A DNA stretch of 64,000 nucleotides from the NCBI GenBank assembly GCA_015520045.1, contig WAQW01000045.1, positions 1 to 64,000 on the forward strand, in the 5' to 3' direction. Positions 27,292-41,375 of this stretch are shown piece by piece. Numbering within the stretch: the stretch's first letter is position 1; every line of letters starts with the position of its first letter. The notes below the pieces were generated by a model that was not told the origin of the DNA, made no database searches, and saw nothing but the letters and a program-made list of their open reading frames with translations. Source of the DNA: Thermoplasmata archaeon (GTDB taxonomy: Archaea > Thermoplasmatota > Thermoplasmata > Thermoplasmatales > Thermoplasmataceae). The position numbers and the translations under genes were made by a program.

Positions 27292-27581
27292 TGTTGATCG
27301 ACGGCATAATATTCATCAGGTTTTTAAACATTGTTATCTGAGATTTCTCCAATACCTGGAGCAGAAAAGCGGAGAAACGGTGATAGACTTACTCTGCACT
27401 CTCCATTAAAAATTGGATGCCGATAAAAATCCGGTGTGATCCCATGATATGGCTCAACAGGATGTTTTACGGGTTGCAATCGGATCCGGTGTTGTTTACA
27501 GGGCGATAAAAAGATGTGCTATCGTATGGCAATAAAACCCTTAAAAGATTGTTGGGATGAGCGCATGGCCACGATATTCCG

Positions 27582-27998
27582 GTGGAGCGAAACCACTATT
27601 ATACCGGTCTGACATTAGCCATAACGATGAAAGCGACTCATGTGGTCTCAGGGGAACTTATTCTGTACGATAACGTGAACTCTGTCTTTTCCAATCTGGG
27701 CATCGATACCTCATCCTTTTTCAGTGAGAGAAGGCATTCCATTCTAAGATCAATCGGAGAGGAGATCGGTGAAGCGGTGGAATTTCAGTTGGAGATCAAG
27801 ATCAGCGGAAACCGGCTGACTCTCTCCACAAACCTGTCCCGGGTTAAGGACAGCATCACCATATACGGCGTAATGGCCCACATCACCGATGAACTGATGC
27901 ACATCCTGAAGATTGTTTTTGATAAACTACCACAGATTGAAGAATTGCAGGAGCCACTTAAAATTGGAAATGTTGAGTGCCGGAGGCTGAACCCATAG
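27582..27998 (+). CDS. Unrecognised 138-residue protein
   Basis: A soluble protein with mixed beta and helical pattern (VEFQLEIKISGNRLTLSTNL, then a helix DELMHILKIVFDKL). The start is uncertain: a GTG at 27582 gives the longest form, an ATG at 27630 gives 122 residues beginning MKATHVVSG. It has one cysteine near the C-terminus. I recognise no family. It converges on the GvpD-like gene. Confidence 0.55.
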   Translation: MERNHYYTGLTLAITMKATHVVSGELILYDNVNSVFSNLGIDTSSFFSERRHSILRSIGEEIGEAVEFQLEIKISGNRLTLSTNLSRVKDSITIYGVMAHITDELMHILKIVFDKLPQIEELQEPLKIGNVECRRLNP

Positions 27999-28016
27999 AA
28001 GGAACGAATGCTATCG

Positions 28017-29468
28017 TCAGACCTCTACAGACAGTTTGAGTTCAGGCCAGTTACCGTCGTAATCCACGGTTCCAACATAAAGGGTTGAGGGATCAGAGTA
28101 GAGAGTGACATACCCGAAGTTTTCCTCGAAGTGAATGACATAGTTGGCAAAATGGAATATCCTTTTGTACTCTTCATCGTCAGCGATTATGACAACGATC
28201 CCGGACGACCTCACATTGTTGATTATGCTTGAAAGGTCGCCATAGAACTTCGAGTGGTAGATGAAGGAGAGAAAATCAGTTGAAAATATGAAAACATAAG
28301 GGCTGTTGGCATTGGAGGTGTAGAAATCTATGACCTCCTGGGGAAAATCATCCGCAAGAGACGACCCGCTGAGGTTGATGATGTACGGGCTCGACCGCTC
28401 AGATTTCTCGGCTGTTATGTAATACTTTGTGAACTCCGGATCTATTGCTCCCATGAGGACCCTTGATGTGTCGTTACTGCCCGATGAAACATCGATGACT
28501 CCCCGTGAATCAGCTATGGTTCTCTTTACAAGGTTGTTCTTTATAAGATTGACGTATTTGTCTACCGCAGTCGAAAAACCCTTCCTGTGAAGCACGATAA
28601 CAGAACCTATGGGAAGGGAGTCATTCTCAAGATCGAGAACCTTAGCGAGATCCTTATTGCCAAGGGGCACAGAAAGTTTGTTGGGATTCTCACCCGGCTT
28701 GAGCTGGATCCTGCTCTTTGGATACACAATGGGGATCCTGTTGAATGACTGAAACCTTCCGCCCTCCAGGGAGAATATGTATATAGGGTTAGAACCGATG
28801 GATACACCCCTCAGTTTTTCGAGAATAACTGTTCTGTAGAGAAATCCGTTAATGATGTTATAGGATGTGGTCACCACCCCATTGGCATAATACTCCATGG
28901 TGGAGTTATCAAACTGTTCCATTATGAGTATTATGTTGGCGCCGGAACTCTCGACAAGATCCTTCTGTATAATGGTGAAAAGAAGCTGCGTATTGATCTC
29001 GTACTTCTCTGCGAGTGCCTCAATTGAATCAACCACAATAAGAGGCGATTTGTTTATGTTTATATCAACGAAAGAGTACAGCGAGTTCAGCTCTGGCAGC
29101 AACTCCTCAATATTCATCATCAACCCGGAAGCTTTTCTCCCTGTGCCCTGGGAGAGTTTGCCCTCCTCTATCATCTTCTCGAGGATCTTGAAATTCCCCC
29201 GGAATGACTCTGACATCTCCACGGTATTACGTTCCCTTGCCCTGCTTCCAAGGGTGACCTCGTTGAGCCAGGGAAACATTGAGAGTAGCGGATCCTCAGA
29301 AAATCTCGTTGTAAGGTAAAAAATCGGGGTTTTCTCCCTCACTTTGTCAAGGTACTCCAGAACAAATGTGGTCTTACCAGCACCCGGTTTACCTTTTATG
29401 ATCAGCGATGATCCGTAAGATTGGTTGAAGAATTCCTGAAGTAAACCAAGTAACGCATCGTTAAGCAT
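28017..29468 (-). CDS. RecA-superfamily ATPase, GvpD/KaiC-like
   Basis: A 483-residue P-loop protein. The Walker A loop GKPGAGKTT lies near residues 25-33 and the Walker B strand PLIVVDSIEAL near residue 142, with a KaiC/GvpD-like layout in the first ~250 residues. The second half has no recognised motif. GvpD regulates gas vesicle genes in haloarchaea, but no gas vesicle genes occur here, so the role is unknown. A TTATAAATC box about 25 nt before the ATG suggests a leaderless, single-gene transcript. Confidence 0.75.
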   Translation of the reverse strand: MLNDALLGLLQEFFNQSYGSSLIIKGKPGAGKTTFVLEYLDKVREKTPIFYLTTRFSEDPLLSMFPWLNEVTLGSRARERNTVEMSESFRGNFKILEKMIEEGKLSQGTGRKASGLMMNIEELLPELNSLYSFVDININKSPLIVVDSIEALAEKYEINTQLLFTIIQKDLVESSGANIILIMEQFDNSTMEYYANGVVTTSYNIINGFLYRTVILEKLRGVSIGSNPIYIFSLEGGRFQSFNRIPIVYPKSRIQLKPGENPNKLSVPLGNKDLAKVLDLENDSLPIGSVIVLHRKGFSTAVDKYVNLIKNNLVKRTIADSRGVIDVSSGSNDTSRVLMGAIDPEFTKYYITAEKSERSSPYIINLSGSSLADDFPQEVIDFYTSNANSPYVFIFSTDFLSFIYHSKFYGDLSSIINNVRSSGIVVIIADDEEYKRIFHFANYVIHFEENFGYVTLYSDPSTLYVGTVDYDGNWPELKLSVEV

Positions 29469-29490
29469 ATTTACCTACATAAACATAAAA

Positions 29491-29500
29491 AGATTTATAA
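29491..29500 (-). promoter_or_regulatory. TATA box of the GvpD/KaiC-like gene
   Basis: On the minus strand CTTATAAATC lies about 25 nt before the ATG at 29468, in an AT-rich stretch. The spacing fits a leaderless transcript. Confidence 0.5.
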
Positions 29501-29611
29501 GATTTACTGAAACAAAGTTGAATATTAGACCATTTTCAGGCTATCCGGGATACTTTTCACCGGAACCATGGTGCATCAGCGCTGGTAAAAACCCGTTAGA
29601 AATGGGCTATC

Positions 29612-30631
29612 TTAATGACCAAGCTTCCTCAGGGTTGTGGAAAAGTGCCAGACCTTGGGAGAGAAGGATTTAACTCTGTGCGATTCAATCATGAGAGCCT
29701 TATAACCATTCTTTCTGAGAATATGAAGGATCTCTTCCCTGTATGACGAAAGGTGATCCTCTCTAACGAGGTGATGGATGATAACCAGACCACCTGGTTT
29801 CACAAAGCCGAATGCCCTTGGCAGAAGGCTGATTGACTGAAAATTACCCATCACTACGAGGTCAAATTCATCCTGTGGATCGACCTTGAAACTGTCGGCG
29901 ACGGCCGCCTTTACCTTACCAGAAAGGCCGTTCCTCAGAGCCGATTTCAACAGATAATCTACCGCCTCAGGATTTATATCGTACGCCACCACTCTGCTGG
30001 CACCGGAATACTTGGCAAGAGGAAGGGAAAAATATCCAATACCGGCAAAGAGATCAAGAACCTTGCCGTTTTCAATTCTCATCTTCGACATGAGTATCCT
30101 TTCGTTCACGTTCCCCGGCGAGAACATTATTCTCTCGGGATCGAAGACATAATATATTCCATTCTCCAGATGTACGGTGTCTCCCGGTTCGCCGGCAATG
30201 AGTTCAACACTGGGAGTTCTGAACAGACCCTCGATCCTGCCGGTGATTCTGTAAACGGCCCTCAACTCAAAAAACCTGAGGAATTCCTCTGCTATGATCC
30301 TCCTATGCTCTCCACTGATCCTGAGGAGCATTGAATCCCCATAGCGAATCCACTTCCTTGGAACCTCCGATGGATTGATATTCAACCGGGCCAGATTCTT
30401 CACTATCTCACTTACTGGAGACGGTACCAGCATCCTCCGGGGAGGATCAGATTCTACGACACGGAAAGATCCTTCCGGAATGCTCTTTAATGGCACCAGT
30501 AGAGAATTTCCCTCTCTCAGGATCCTGTATCCTTTCTCAACAACACCCAGCGAAAATAGGTACCTCAGCTCTTTCTCCGCCATCCCGATGGGTATTTGAG
30601 CGCACCTCATGGAATATTCACTTTCAGGCAC
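29612..30631 (-). CDS. Trm5/TYW2-family tRNA methyltransferase-like protein
   Basis: A class I SAM-dependent enzyme of the Trm5/TYW2 group (modification at or near G37 of tRNA-Phe). Of 339 residues, the SAM loop DLFAGIGYFSLPLAK lies near residue 195 and YDINPEAVDYL near 222. The motif IV region reads VMGNFQS rather than the catalytic Trm5 form, and is closer to TYW2, which transfers the aminocarboxypropyl group; this choice is inference. The start could also be an internal ATG at residue 8 or 17. Confidence 0.8.
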   Translation of the reverse strand: MPESEYSMRCAQIPIGMAEKELRYLFSLGVVEKGYRILREGNSLLVPLKSIPEGSFRVVESDPPRRMLVPSPVSEIVKNLARLNINPSEVPRKWIRYGDSMLLRISGEHRRIIAEEFLRFFELRAVYRITGRIEGLFRTPSVELIAGEPGDTVHLENGIYYVFDPERIMFSPGNVNERILMSKMRIENGKVLDLFAGIGYFSLPLAKYSGASRVVAYDINPEAVDYLLKSALRNGLSGKVKAAVADSFKVDPQDEFDLVVMGNFQSISLLPRAFGFVKPGGLVIIHHLVREDHLSSYREEILHILRKNGYKALMIESHRVKSFSPKVWHFSTTLRKLGH

Positions 30632-30686
30632 CCAGTGGATAGTATCTAAAATACATTGCTATACAGAGATAGCAGGAAAAATGTCA

Positions 30687-30761
30687 TAGCGGGGAATGGA
30701 TTTGAACCATTGATCTACGGGTTATGAGCCCGTCGGGATTTCCAGACTACCCCACCCCGCT
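30687..30761 (-). tRNA. Initiator tRNA-Met (CAT)
   Basis: A cloverleaf with acceptor AGCGGGG/CCCCGCT, anticodon stem ACGGG/CCCGT with loop CTCATAA (anticodon CAT), and T arm AATGGTTCAAATCCATT. The A1-U72 pair and the three G-C pairs next to the anticodon loop mark it as the initiator form. A TATA-like TTTTTATATTC lies about 28 nt upstream on the minus strand. Confidence 0.93.
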
Positions 30762-30823
30762 TCCTACCCTGATTGCCCCTGAGAATATAAAAATTCTCCA
30801 AAACTGCCCGGAAAGAAGGTACC

Positions 30824-31369
30824 TCAAAAAGATTCGCTGAGTTTCCGGAACCTTATTTCCTTTGATGCTCTCTCGAGGTACCGGTAGACCGTCCTGTGCT
30901 TGGCTCCCCTTATGATCATCATCACGGCCCTGCTGGCATAGTCAACAGCAATATAATCGCCCAGAATGGAAACTGTATCACCGTAGACGGAAATGTAGGC
31001 GGTCGTGATCTCTTCGATAATCCTCCTCGTTCTGCCTGAGGTTCCAATAACCCTGCCTCGCAGCTCAGCCATGCGCCTGGATCCTGATCTGGCGTAATCA
31101 CGGAGAGAAACAATAACGAGCCTGTAATCGAGGTCAAGCAACCTGAGTGCCTTTTCTGGGGAGAAACCCCTTCCGATAGCCCTGAGAACCGAAACAGCCT
31201 GGTGGCCAAGCATGGGATCATCGCTCTGCGTAACCGTTACAATCCCAGTGCTGCTATCGATGTCGAGCTTGATTCCGGCCATCTTCTCGAACTCCCTCTT
31301 CGTTGTTCCATCTTTCCCGATTATCACACCAAGCCGACCGCGGGGGATTTTGACCGCACCTGATATCAT
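30824..31369 (-). CDS. KH-domain ribosome assembly protein (Pno1/Dim2-like)
   Basis: A 181-residue archaeal relative of eukaryotic Pno1/Dim2, which helps 18S/16S 3'-end maturation. Two KH domains are visible: GRLGVIIGKDGTTKREFEK at the N-terminus and RGRVIGTSGRTRRIIEEIT (GxxG loop altered) in the second half. It overlaps the RIO1 kinase gene by 4 nt, which fits a shared role in 40S-type subunit maturation. Confidence 0.9.
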   Translation of the reverse strand: MISGAVKIPRGRLGVIIGKDGTTKREFEKMAGIKLDIDSSTGIVTVTQSDDPMLGHQAVSVLRAIGRGFSPEKALRLLDLDYRLVIVSLRDYARSGSRRMAELRGRVIGTSGRTRRIIEEITTAYISVYGDTVSILGDYIAVDYASRAVMMIIRGAKHRTVYRYLERASKEIRFRKLSESF

Positions 31370-32127
31370 TCTATACTCCTCCCTAATTCGGATAGCAGAG
31401 CCTCAACATTCGTAACAATACCGGATCTAGCATAAAATGACGAAATGTTATTTAAATCTCTTCTGAGAAACTGGAGGGCTTTTGGGTGCGTGATCGACAC
31501 TGACTGGGCCATATCAATGAGGTATGGTTTTTTTCTGTGGATAAGGATGTTGAACTCACTCAGGTCTGCATGAACGAGCCCTGCCCTCTCAACAAGCAAC
31601 CGGACATTCGTGAGAATACGGCTATAGTAAGTTTCCGGGTCATCTACCTTCCTCAGCTGGGGTGCCGGTCTTTTCACCGTTCCCAGATACTTCATCACCA
31701 GAACATTTTTGTTTATGGCTATGGGTTCTGGCACGAGAACACCCGCCCTCCTGCTCTCAAGCAGATTGGTGAACTCTTTCCTGGCCCACAACAGGATGAT
31801 GCCGCTCCTTGATCTGTTCACAGAATCGAACCGATGGTCACCATCAATGTATTCGTGGAGTTTATTAAATTTGATTGTGGAGCGCTTGTAGATCTTCACG
31901 GCAACAGGGCCGCCCCCTGCCTGAGCCTTGAACACAACGGACTCCTTGCCTGATGATACCGGATAATCTATGTACCTGATAGAGAGTCTGTTCATGATTT
32001 CGAACAGAGCCCTGAGGGTCCCTCTATCGAAAACAAGCGATTCCGTCTTCCGGCCGAGGCCCTTTGAAAATGAGAATTCACCTCTGTTAATCAGCTCCCT
32101 GAGGGCTGATGAGCTATCGTCTTTCAT
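31366..32127 (-). CDS. rio1: RIO1-family serine kinase
   Basis: An atypical protein kinase/ATPase for small-subunit maturation. The ~253 residues show the RIO signature: P-loop-like SSGKESVVFKA, lysine in VAVKIYK, the catalytic loop LVHADLSEFNILIH and the metal loop LIDMAQ. I start at the ATG 32127, which overlaps the eIF1A stop by 14 nt; a TTG four codons upstream is in frame. It lies between eIF1A and the Pno1-like gene. Confidence 0.95.
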   Translation of the reverse strand: MKDDSSSALRELINRGEFSFSKGLGRKTESLVFDRGTLRALFEIMNRLSIRYIDYPVSSGKESVVFKAQAGGGPVAVKIYKRSTIKFNKLHEYIDGDHRFDSVNRSRSGIILLWARKEFTNLLESRRAGVLVPEPIAINKNVLVMKYLGTVKRPAPQLRKVDDPETYYSRILTNVRLLVERAGLVHADLSEFNILIHRKKPYLIDMAQSVSITHPKALQFLRRDLNNISSFYARSGIVTNVEALLSELGRSIE

Positions 32128-32452
32128 TAAAAATATCAATAATTTCCGGCAGCAGTCTGTTTCTGCTCAGATAGCTTGCCTGAGTCTGCGTGTACCTGTA
32201 AACAACATCTGCCTTTTCGTTCTGGAATTCCCAGGGTTTCACTATGACCAGATCTCCCTCGCGAATCCACATCCTCTTCTTCATCTTCCCCGGTATCCTG
32301 CAACTCCTCGTGAACCCATCCTGACACATCACCAGCAAATGAGAGGCCCCGGAGAGTTTTTCAACAATGCCGTACATCTCGCCCTTTCTGCGATTGGGCA
32401 TTATCACACGAATTGATGTCTCCTCTCCCCTTGCTCCTTTCTGATCGGGCAT
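32114..32452 (-). CDS. eif1A: Translation initiation factor 1A
   Basis: The OB-fold initiation factor (112 residues) that binds the A site of the small subunit. It shows the S1-like core VMCQDGFTRSCRIPGKMKKRMWIREGDLVIVKPWEFQ. The N-terminus is basic. It begins a cluster with RIO1 and the Pno1-like protein; nusA lies 40 bp upstream on the same strand. Confidence 0.95.
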   Translation of the reverse strand: MPDQKGARGEETSIRVIMPNRRKGEMYGIVEKLSGASHLLVMCQDGFTRSCRIPGKMKKRMWIREGDLVIVKPWEFQNEKADVVYRYTQTQASYLSRNRLLPEIIDIFNERR

Positions 32453-32492
32453 TACCGCACCGCATTGATATACTGCATATTAATATATTGCA

Positions 32493-32921
32493 TCACTGCT
32501 TGATTGTGACGCTCTTCACATTAAAATTCCTGGATAGTGTCTCCCTGAACAGTTTAACGTTGCGACCCTCCTTTCCGATAACCTTACCGATATCGCTAGT
32601 GTTGAGACCAACCTGGATAGAGATGTTTCCCTCCCTCCAGTTGATGTTTATTTCCTTGACACCAAACCTGAAGAACAGGTTTCTCGTAAATCCGAGAATG
32701 TCTCTCGAATACTCCGCTATGACTATCCGCTTGTTCGTCCGGTTCTTAAGGTCTCCAATTGAGTCTGGCCTGAACTTGAAGAGCTTTGAGAGCTTTCTTT
32801 CACCCACTATGAAGAGGATCATGTCCTCATTCTCCAGACACTCCTGGGCCTCAATCCCCGTCAGTCTCTCGAAGAGCTGCATGTAGCCCATAATTTTGTT
32901 GTCTATAACTATGTCAGCCAT
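32493..32921 (-). CDS. nusA: Archaeal NusA-like transcription factor
   Basis: A 142-residue protein with two KH domains and no S1 or N-terminal polymerase-binding domain, the archaeal NusA form. The second KH loop GKVIGKEGRNVKLF is clear. It follows rpoA'' directly, the usual archaeal order except that the L30e gene normally found between them is missing. Confidence 0.92.
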   Translation of the reverse strand: MADIVIDNKIMGYMQLFERLTGIEAQECLENEDMILFIVGERKLSKLFKFRPDSIGDLKNRTNKRIVIAEYSRDILGFTRNLFFRFGVKEININWREGNISIQVGLNTSDIGKVIGKEGRNVKLFRETLSRNFNVKSVTIKQ

Positions 32922-32934
32922 GATTCACCCAGAA

Positions 32935-37138
<4,204 letters not shown>

Positions 37139-37142
<4 letters not shown>

Positions 37143-40100
37143 CGAAGATCACCCAGCACCAATCTCATCATAACACCAAGGGTGGCAAGCTCATCACGCA
37201 TCAGCTTGAATGCGTAGCTGGTTTCAATGGCATGAATGTTTCCCGTGTTTCCACACACAGGGCATCGGAGGGTTCCGCGCCGTCTGTCGTAGATTGCCAG
37301 CTGGCCACAGTCAGGATTTCCACAAACATATAATACAGTACCATCACTCTCATCCAGCAGACGATCTTTGATAACCATCGCCGCACCGTGCGCTATCAAA
37401 ACATCCCTTTCCATCTCACCGAAACGGAGACCGCCCTGCCTCGACCGCCCCTCCGTTGGCTGCCTCGTAAGAATCTGAATTGGTCCCCTAGATCTTGCGT
37501 GGAATTTGCCAGCGACCATGTGGTGAAGCTTCTGGTAGTATATCACACCCATGAATATCTCGGAATCGAATTTTTTACCTGTGAGGCCATCGTACATTGT
37601 TTCTGTCCCGGTGTTTCTGAACCCATGCTTTTCAAGGGCTTCCCTCAGACTCTTCTCAGGTTTACCGCTGAATATGGTTCCATCAACGAAGTTGCCATCC
37701 ATAGATGCAACCTTTCCGCCGATCATCTCAAGGATGTGCCCCACAGTCATTCTCGATGGAATCGCATGAGGGTTGATTATGATGTCAGGTATAATTCCCG
37801 ATTCTGTAAAAGGCATATCCTCCTGAGGTACGATTGCACCAATAACACCCTTTTGTCCGTGTCTTGATGCAAACTTATCTCCAAGTTCAGGTATACGCTC
37901 GCTTCTAACCCGAATCTTTACCACTCTGCTGTTGCTCTCCGAGACCGTCATAATAACGTTGTCGACGAATCCACTCTCATTCGGCCTCATGGTTATGGAA
38001 GATTCCCTTCGTCTCTGCGGGCCTAATCTCTCAGCTCCCTCCTCCAGAAATCTGGGAGGTGATGTTTTTCCCACAAGAACATCTGAACCATGAACCTCCG
38101 CCTCTGGAAATATTATTCCGCTATCATCGAGATTCTTGTAGAACTCCTCCGCCCTTGCACCCAGTATATCATGAGTTGGAATCTCGAACCTATCGACCTG
38201 CCCTCCCGGGTATCTCTTCTCTTCGGCAGAATAGGTTCTGAAGAAGGACGATCGTCCGAGACCCCTTTCAACGGCAGCCTTATTGAATATAATGGCGTCC
38301 TGGATGTTGTATCCCTGGTACGACATTATGGCCACAACAAAATTCTGGCCCGCAGGCTTTTTATCGTAATTTATGTAGTTCATCACAGCGGTTTTCACAA
38401 GGGGTATCTGGGGGTAGTGAAGAACGTGTCCCCTGGTATCACTTCTGATCCTGAAATTGCTCGATGAAAGACCTATTGATTGCTTTGCCATAGCGGCTGC
38501 CATGGTGATCCTGGGGGATGAGTTGTGCTCCGGGTAGGGTATTATGGATGCCACCACACCAAGAATCAGTGAGGGATCGATTTCAAGATGCGTGCGCTTT
38601 TCCGTCAACAAGGGTTTACCCTCAAATACACCCCCACAGAATTCGCATCTCAGGAGAACCTTGCCACTCTTCTTAACCTCCCCTGGATTCAGCCAGGTTA
38701 TCTTGGATCTGTAAAGTATCTGATTGCATGACGGACACCTCTCAGGAAAATCGAAGGCATAGGGAGCAACAAGAAGATCCTCCTCTTCCTCGGCATCTAT
38801 CCATTCTATGAGTCCTCTCTCGATGAAGTTGTTTATCGTCTCGCTTCCGTTGGCCAGATTTTCGAGGTCCTTTCTGGTTATCAGAGTATCTCCATTCTCC
38901 ACCGTTATTAGTGGCCTCCTGATACGGCCACGATCACAGTTTATAAGTATCTCCTTGGTGGCACTGTCAAACCGTATGTTGACTTCATTGGAGAGTCTGT
39001 TAGCCCGTCTTTCAAGCCTCACCCTTCGTGTCACCTCGGCAGGATCATTCACATACCCAACGTAATCTCCATTGATGTACACCCTGCCACGGATATTTCC
39101 CACAGCTGGCTCTTCAATGAGGCCAAGCTGCCTGAGTAGCTGCAGTACGGGCTCAGTGTCAACACCCTCGGAAACATTGATGAGTAGCGCAGCGTTTTTA
39201 ACGAGACCACAATTCTGCCCCTCAGGAGTCTCGTTGGGGCATATCCTACCCCACTGCGTGGGATGAAGATCCCTGGCCTCAAAGTGAGGCTGAGATCGTG
39301 TGAGAGGAGATATAAATCGCCTCAGATGACTCAGCGTGCTGATGTTCGAAACCCTGTCAAGGAGCTGAGATATTCCCGTTCTTCCGCCTGTCCAGTTACC
39401 GGTTGCCATTGCGTGCTGCAGCTTGGAGGTGAGAAGATCCTGCCTCACAGCGGGCCTCAATCGGATTCCCTTCTTTCTGTTGTAGGTGCGCTCAAGCTGA
39501 TACTTTAAATCCTTCATTATGGACTGAAAAGCACCTCTGAATAGATCATCAAGAAGGTCTCCAGTCAGCTTTATTCTCTTGTTCGCAAGATGATCCTTGT
39601 CATCCACGTCCCTAATTTTAAGATGCAACTCGAGGAGAGATCTTGCCATTCTTCCCAGGTACACGGCCTTCGTCAACCTATCATCTGGGCTGTCCCCCAG
39701 ATGTGGCAATAGGGACTTGTCAAGCATCTGAGCTATTTTCTTCTCCCTGAATTCTTTGGCCTGACCGGCTGCAAACCGTTTCTCCAGATATGCGATGGCT
39801 TCTTCGGTAGTATTCACACCGTTTGGGGGTAGTATTTTAGGATTCTTTGAATCCTCCAGATTAGCATATATGATTGGCTCCATCTCTGGGACCGACACTA
39901 TTGAATCATGAATATCCTTATCCCTCTCCAGACCGAGAGCCTTCATCAATATAGTGAGAGGGATGGAGCCGGCAACCGTTGGGATGGATACGTTGATAAT
40001 TCCATCGGCCCCCCTCTGCATCTCCGTTAGGGCCCTAAAACCACTTTTCTGAGAGAATACCTTCGCAGTCTCCACGCGAGAATCATATTTCTCGATGTAT

Positions 40101-40738
40101 TCCACGAGAATCTTGTTGGGGGCCAGATCTTCGAGTGATACGATCACCCTCTCCGAACCACCTATGATGAAGTACCCTCCAGGGTCATTCGGGTCTTCTC
40201 CGACGAATCTCAATTTATTTTCTCTACTATCCTCAACCGAGCCACCATTTCTCTCTATATATTTATCAAGATTGTTCTCGTGAAGAGTGCAAACCTTGGA
40301 ACGGACCATGATCGGCAGATCTCCAATTTTTATGGTTTCACTCTCCTTCTCAACGCCATCTTCAACTACGCGCAACTTCAGCATTATTGGTGCTGTATAA
40401 TTCAGATCACGCAACCTGGCCTCACTGGGTGTTATCTGTTTAGAAGCCCCAGATGCCTCTTTGATCTCCGGCCTCTCCACCCATATTGTAGACTCGTTCG
40501 TTTTCCTACCATTTGGCAGGTTTCTGCCGAAATATATAACGATCTCCCTGCCAGCGGTTTTCGACGGATCCAGATGAATTGCGCCAGGAGTATCATCATC
40601 GGTTGGCCTGGTTTCATCGACAATATGCTGCATTATATTGTTTGGATCCTCTTTCGTTGCAACAAAATAGTTAAAAGAGTCCAGCTGATGGCTCACAACA
40701 CTTTCATTTTTAAAAAAAGCTTCTACTATCTCTCTCAT
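37139..40738 (-). CDS. rpoB: RNA polymerase subunit B (Rpo2), unsplit
   Basis: Second-largest subunit as one polypeptide of 1199 residues; some euryarchaea split it into B' and B''. Family blocks include CGLVKNAALL, the hybrid-binding SRMTVGHILEMIGGK, and the C-terminal CGNPDCG...CPVCG zinc site near residue 1136. An additional CPSC...CEFC site lies near residue 666. The start overlaps the rpoH stop by 4 nt. Confidence 0.97.
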
Positions 40739-41001
40739 TTAATAACCTCACTGCCTGATACCATTCTATAGTACACAGACACACCTGCGGTGGGGCTTTT
40801 CCTAATGATCCTGATTACTGTTCCTTCGGCTATAGGCCCGTTAAGCTCTTCGAGAGCCCTTATTGCGGGATCATTTTTGCTGATTTTTGGTAACAAGTCC
40901 TTCCTTATCCCAAGTTCCTTTAAAACCTTTTGCTCATCCTTTTTGGATAGTATCTGGTGTTCCGGAACCAGCTCGTGATTCAACACATTAAACCTCGCCA
41001 T
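40735..41001 (-). CDS. rpoH: RNA polymerase subunit H (Rpo5)
   Basis: The archaeal counterpart of the C-terminal domain of Rpb5, 88 residues. The conserved NHELVPEHQILS, DLLPKISKNDPA and GTVIRIIRKSPTAG..VYYR segments are present. It is the first gene of the polymerase operon and begins 15 bp after tRNA-Lys on the same strand, so the tRNA may be on the same transcript. Confidence 0.96.
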   Translation of the reverse strand: MARFNVLNHELVPEHQILSKKDEQKVLKELGIRKDLLPKISKNDPAIRALEELNGPIAEGTVIRIIRKSPTAGVSVYYRMVSGSEVIK

Positions 41002-41015
41002 TTATCGCACCTCAA

Positions 41016-41089
41016 CGGGCCCGGGGGGGTTCGAACCCCCGACCACCTGGTTAAAAGCCAGATGCTCTACCTAGCTGAGCTACGGGCCC
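41016..41089 (-). tRNA. tRNA-Lys (TTT)
   Basis: A full cloverleaf: acceptor GGGCCCG/CGGGCCC, D arm GCTCAGCTAGGTAGAGC, anticodon stem CTGG/CCAG with loop CTTTTAA (anticodon TTT), T arm GGGGGTTCGAACCCCC, discriminator G. A GATATAAAAG sequence about 30 nt upstream could be the promoter, shared with a possible divergent small gene. Confidence 0.95.
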
Positions 41090-41158
41090 ACCTTCTCAGC
41101 GGAGATATGATCTACTGATATAAAAGTTGATCATACACTTGCTTCGAGATTGAACTAA

Positions 41159-41329
41159 ATGTCCGAAAGGCTCATAAGGTACAAGTTCAGGGAAGGATAT
41201 CAGCCTTTGCCTGTGGGGGAAAGGAGCTTAACCTTGTTCTCCAATCCATCCAGCGTGAGGGTAGTACAAATTACAAAGTCATCCAGTATTGCGAGATTAA
41301 GTTCGATAATATCACTGGCTGAGGATTAA
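41159..41329 (+). CDS. Possible small protein (56 aa)
   Basis: An ATG-initiated frame of 56 residues between tRNA-Lys and mtnA: a basic N-terminal part (SERLIRYKFREGYQPLPVGE), a beta-like middle, and a serine-rich helix at the end. There is a TATA-like sequence about 40 nt upstream. No family is recognised and no ribosome binding site is clear, so it may be chance. Confidence 0.3.
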   Translation: MSERLIRYKFREGYQPLPVGERSLTLFSNPSSVRVVQITKSSSIARLSSIISLAED

Positions 41330-41346
41330 ACAATACCATAAAACAA

Positions 41347-41359
41347 TTTATATTATAAA
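41347..41359 (+). promoter_or_regulatory. TATA box of the mtnA-like gene
   Basis: TTTATATTATAAA centred 23 nt before the ATG, the spacing expected of a leaderless archaeal transcript. Confidence 0.55.
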
Positions 41360-41375
41360 CAAAAATGGGGTCTTC

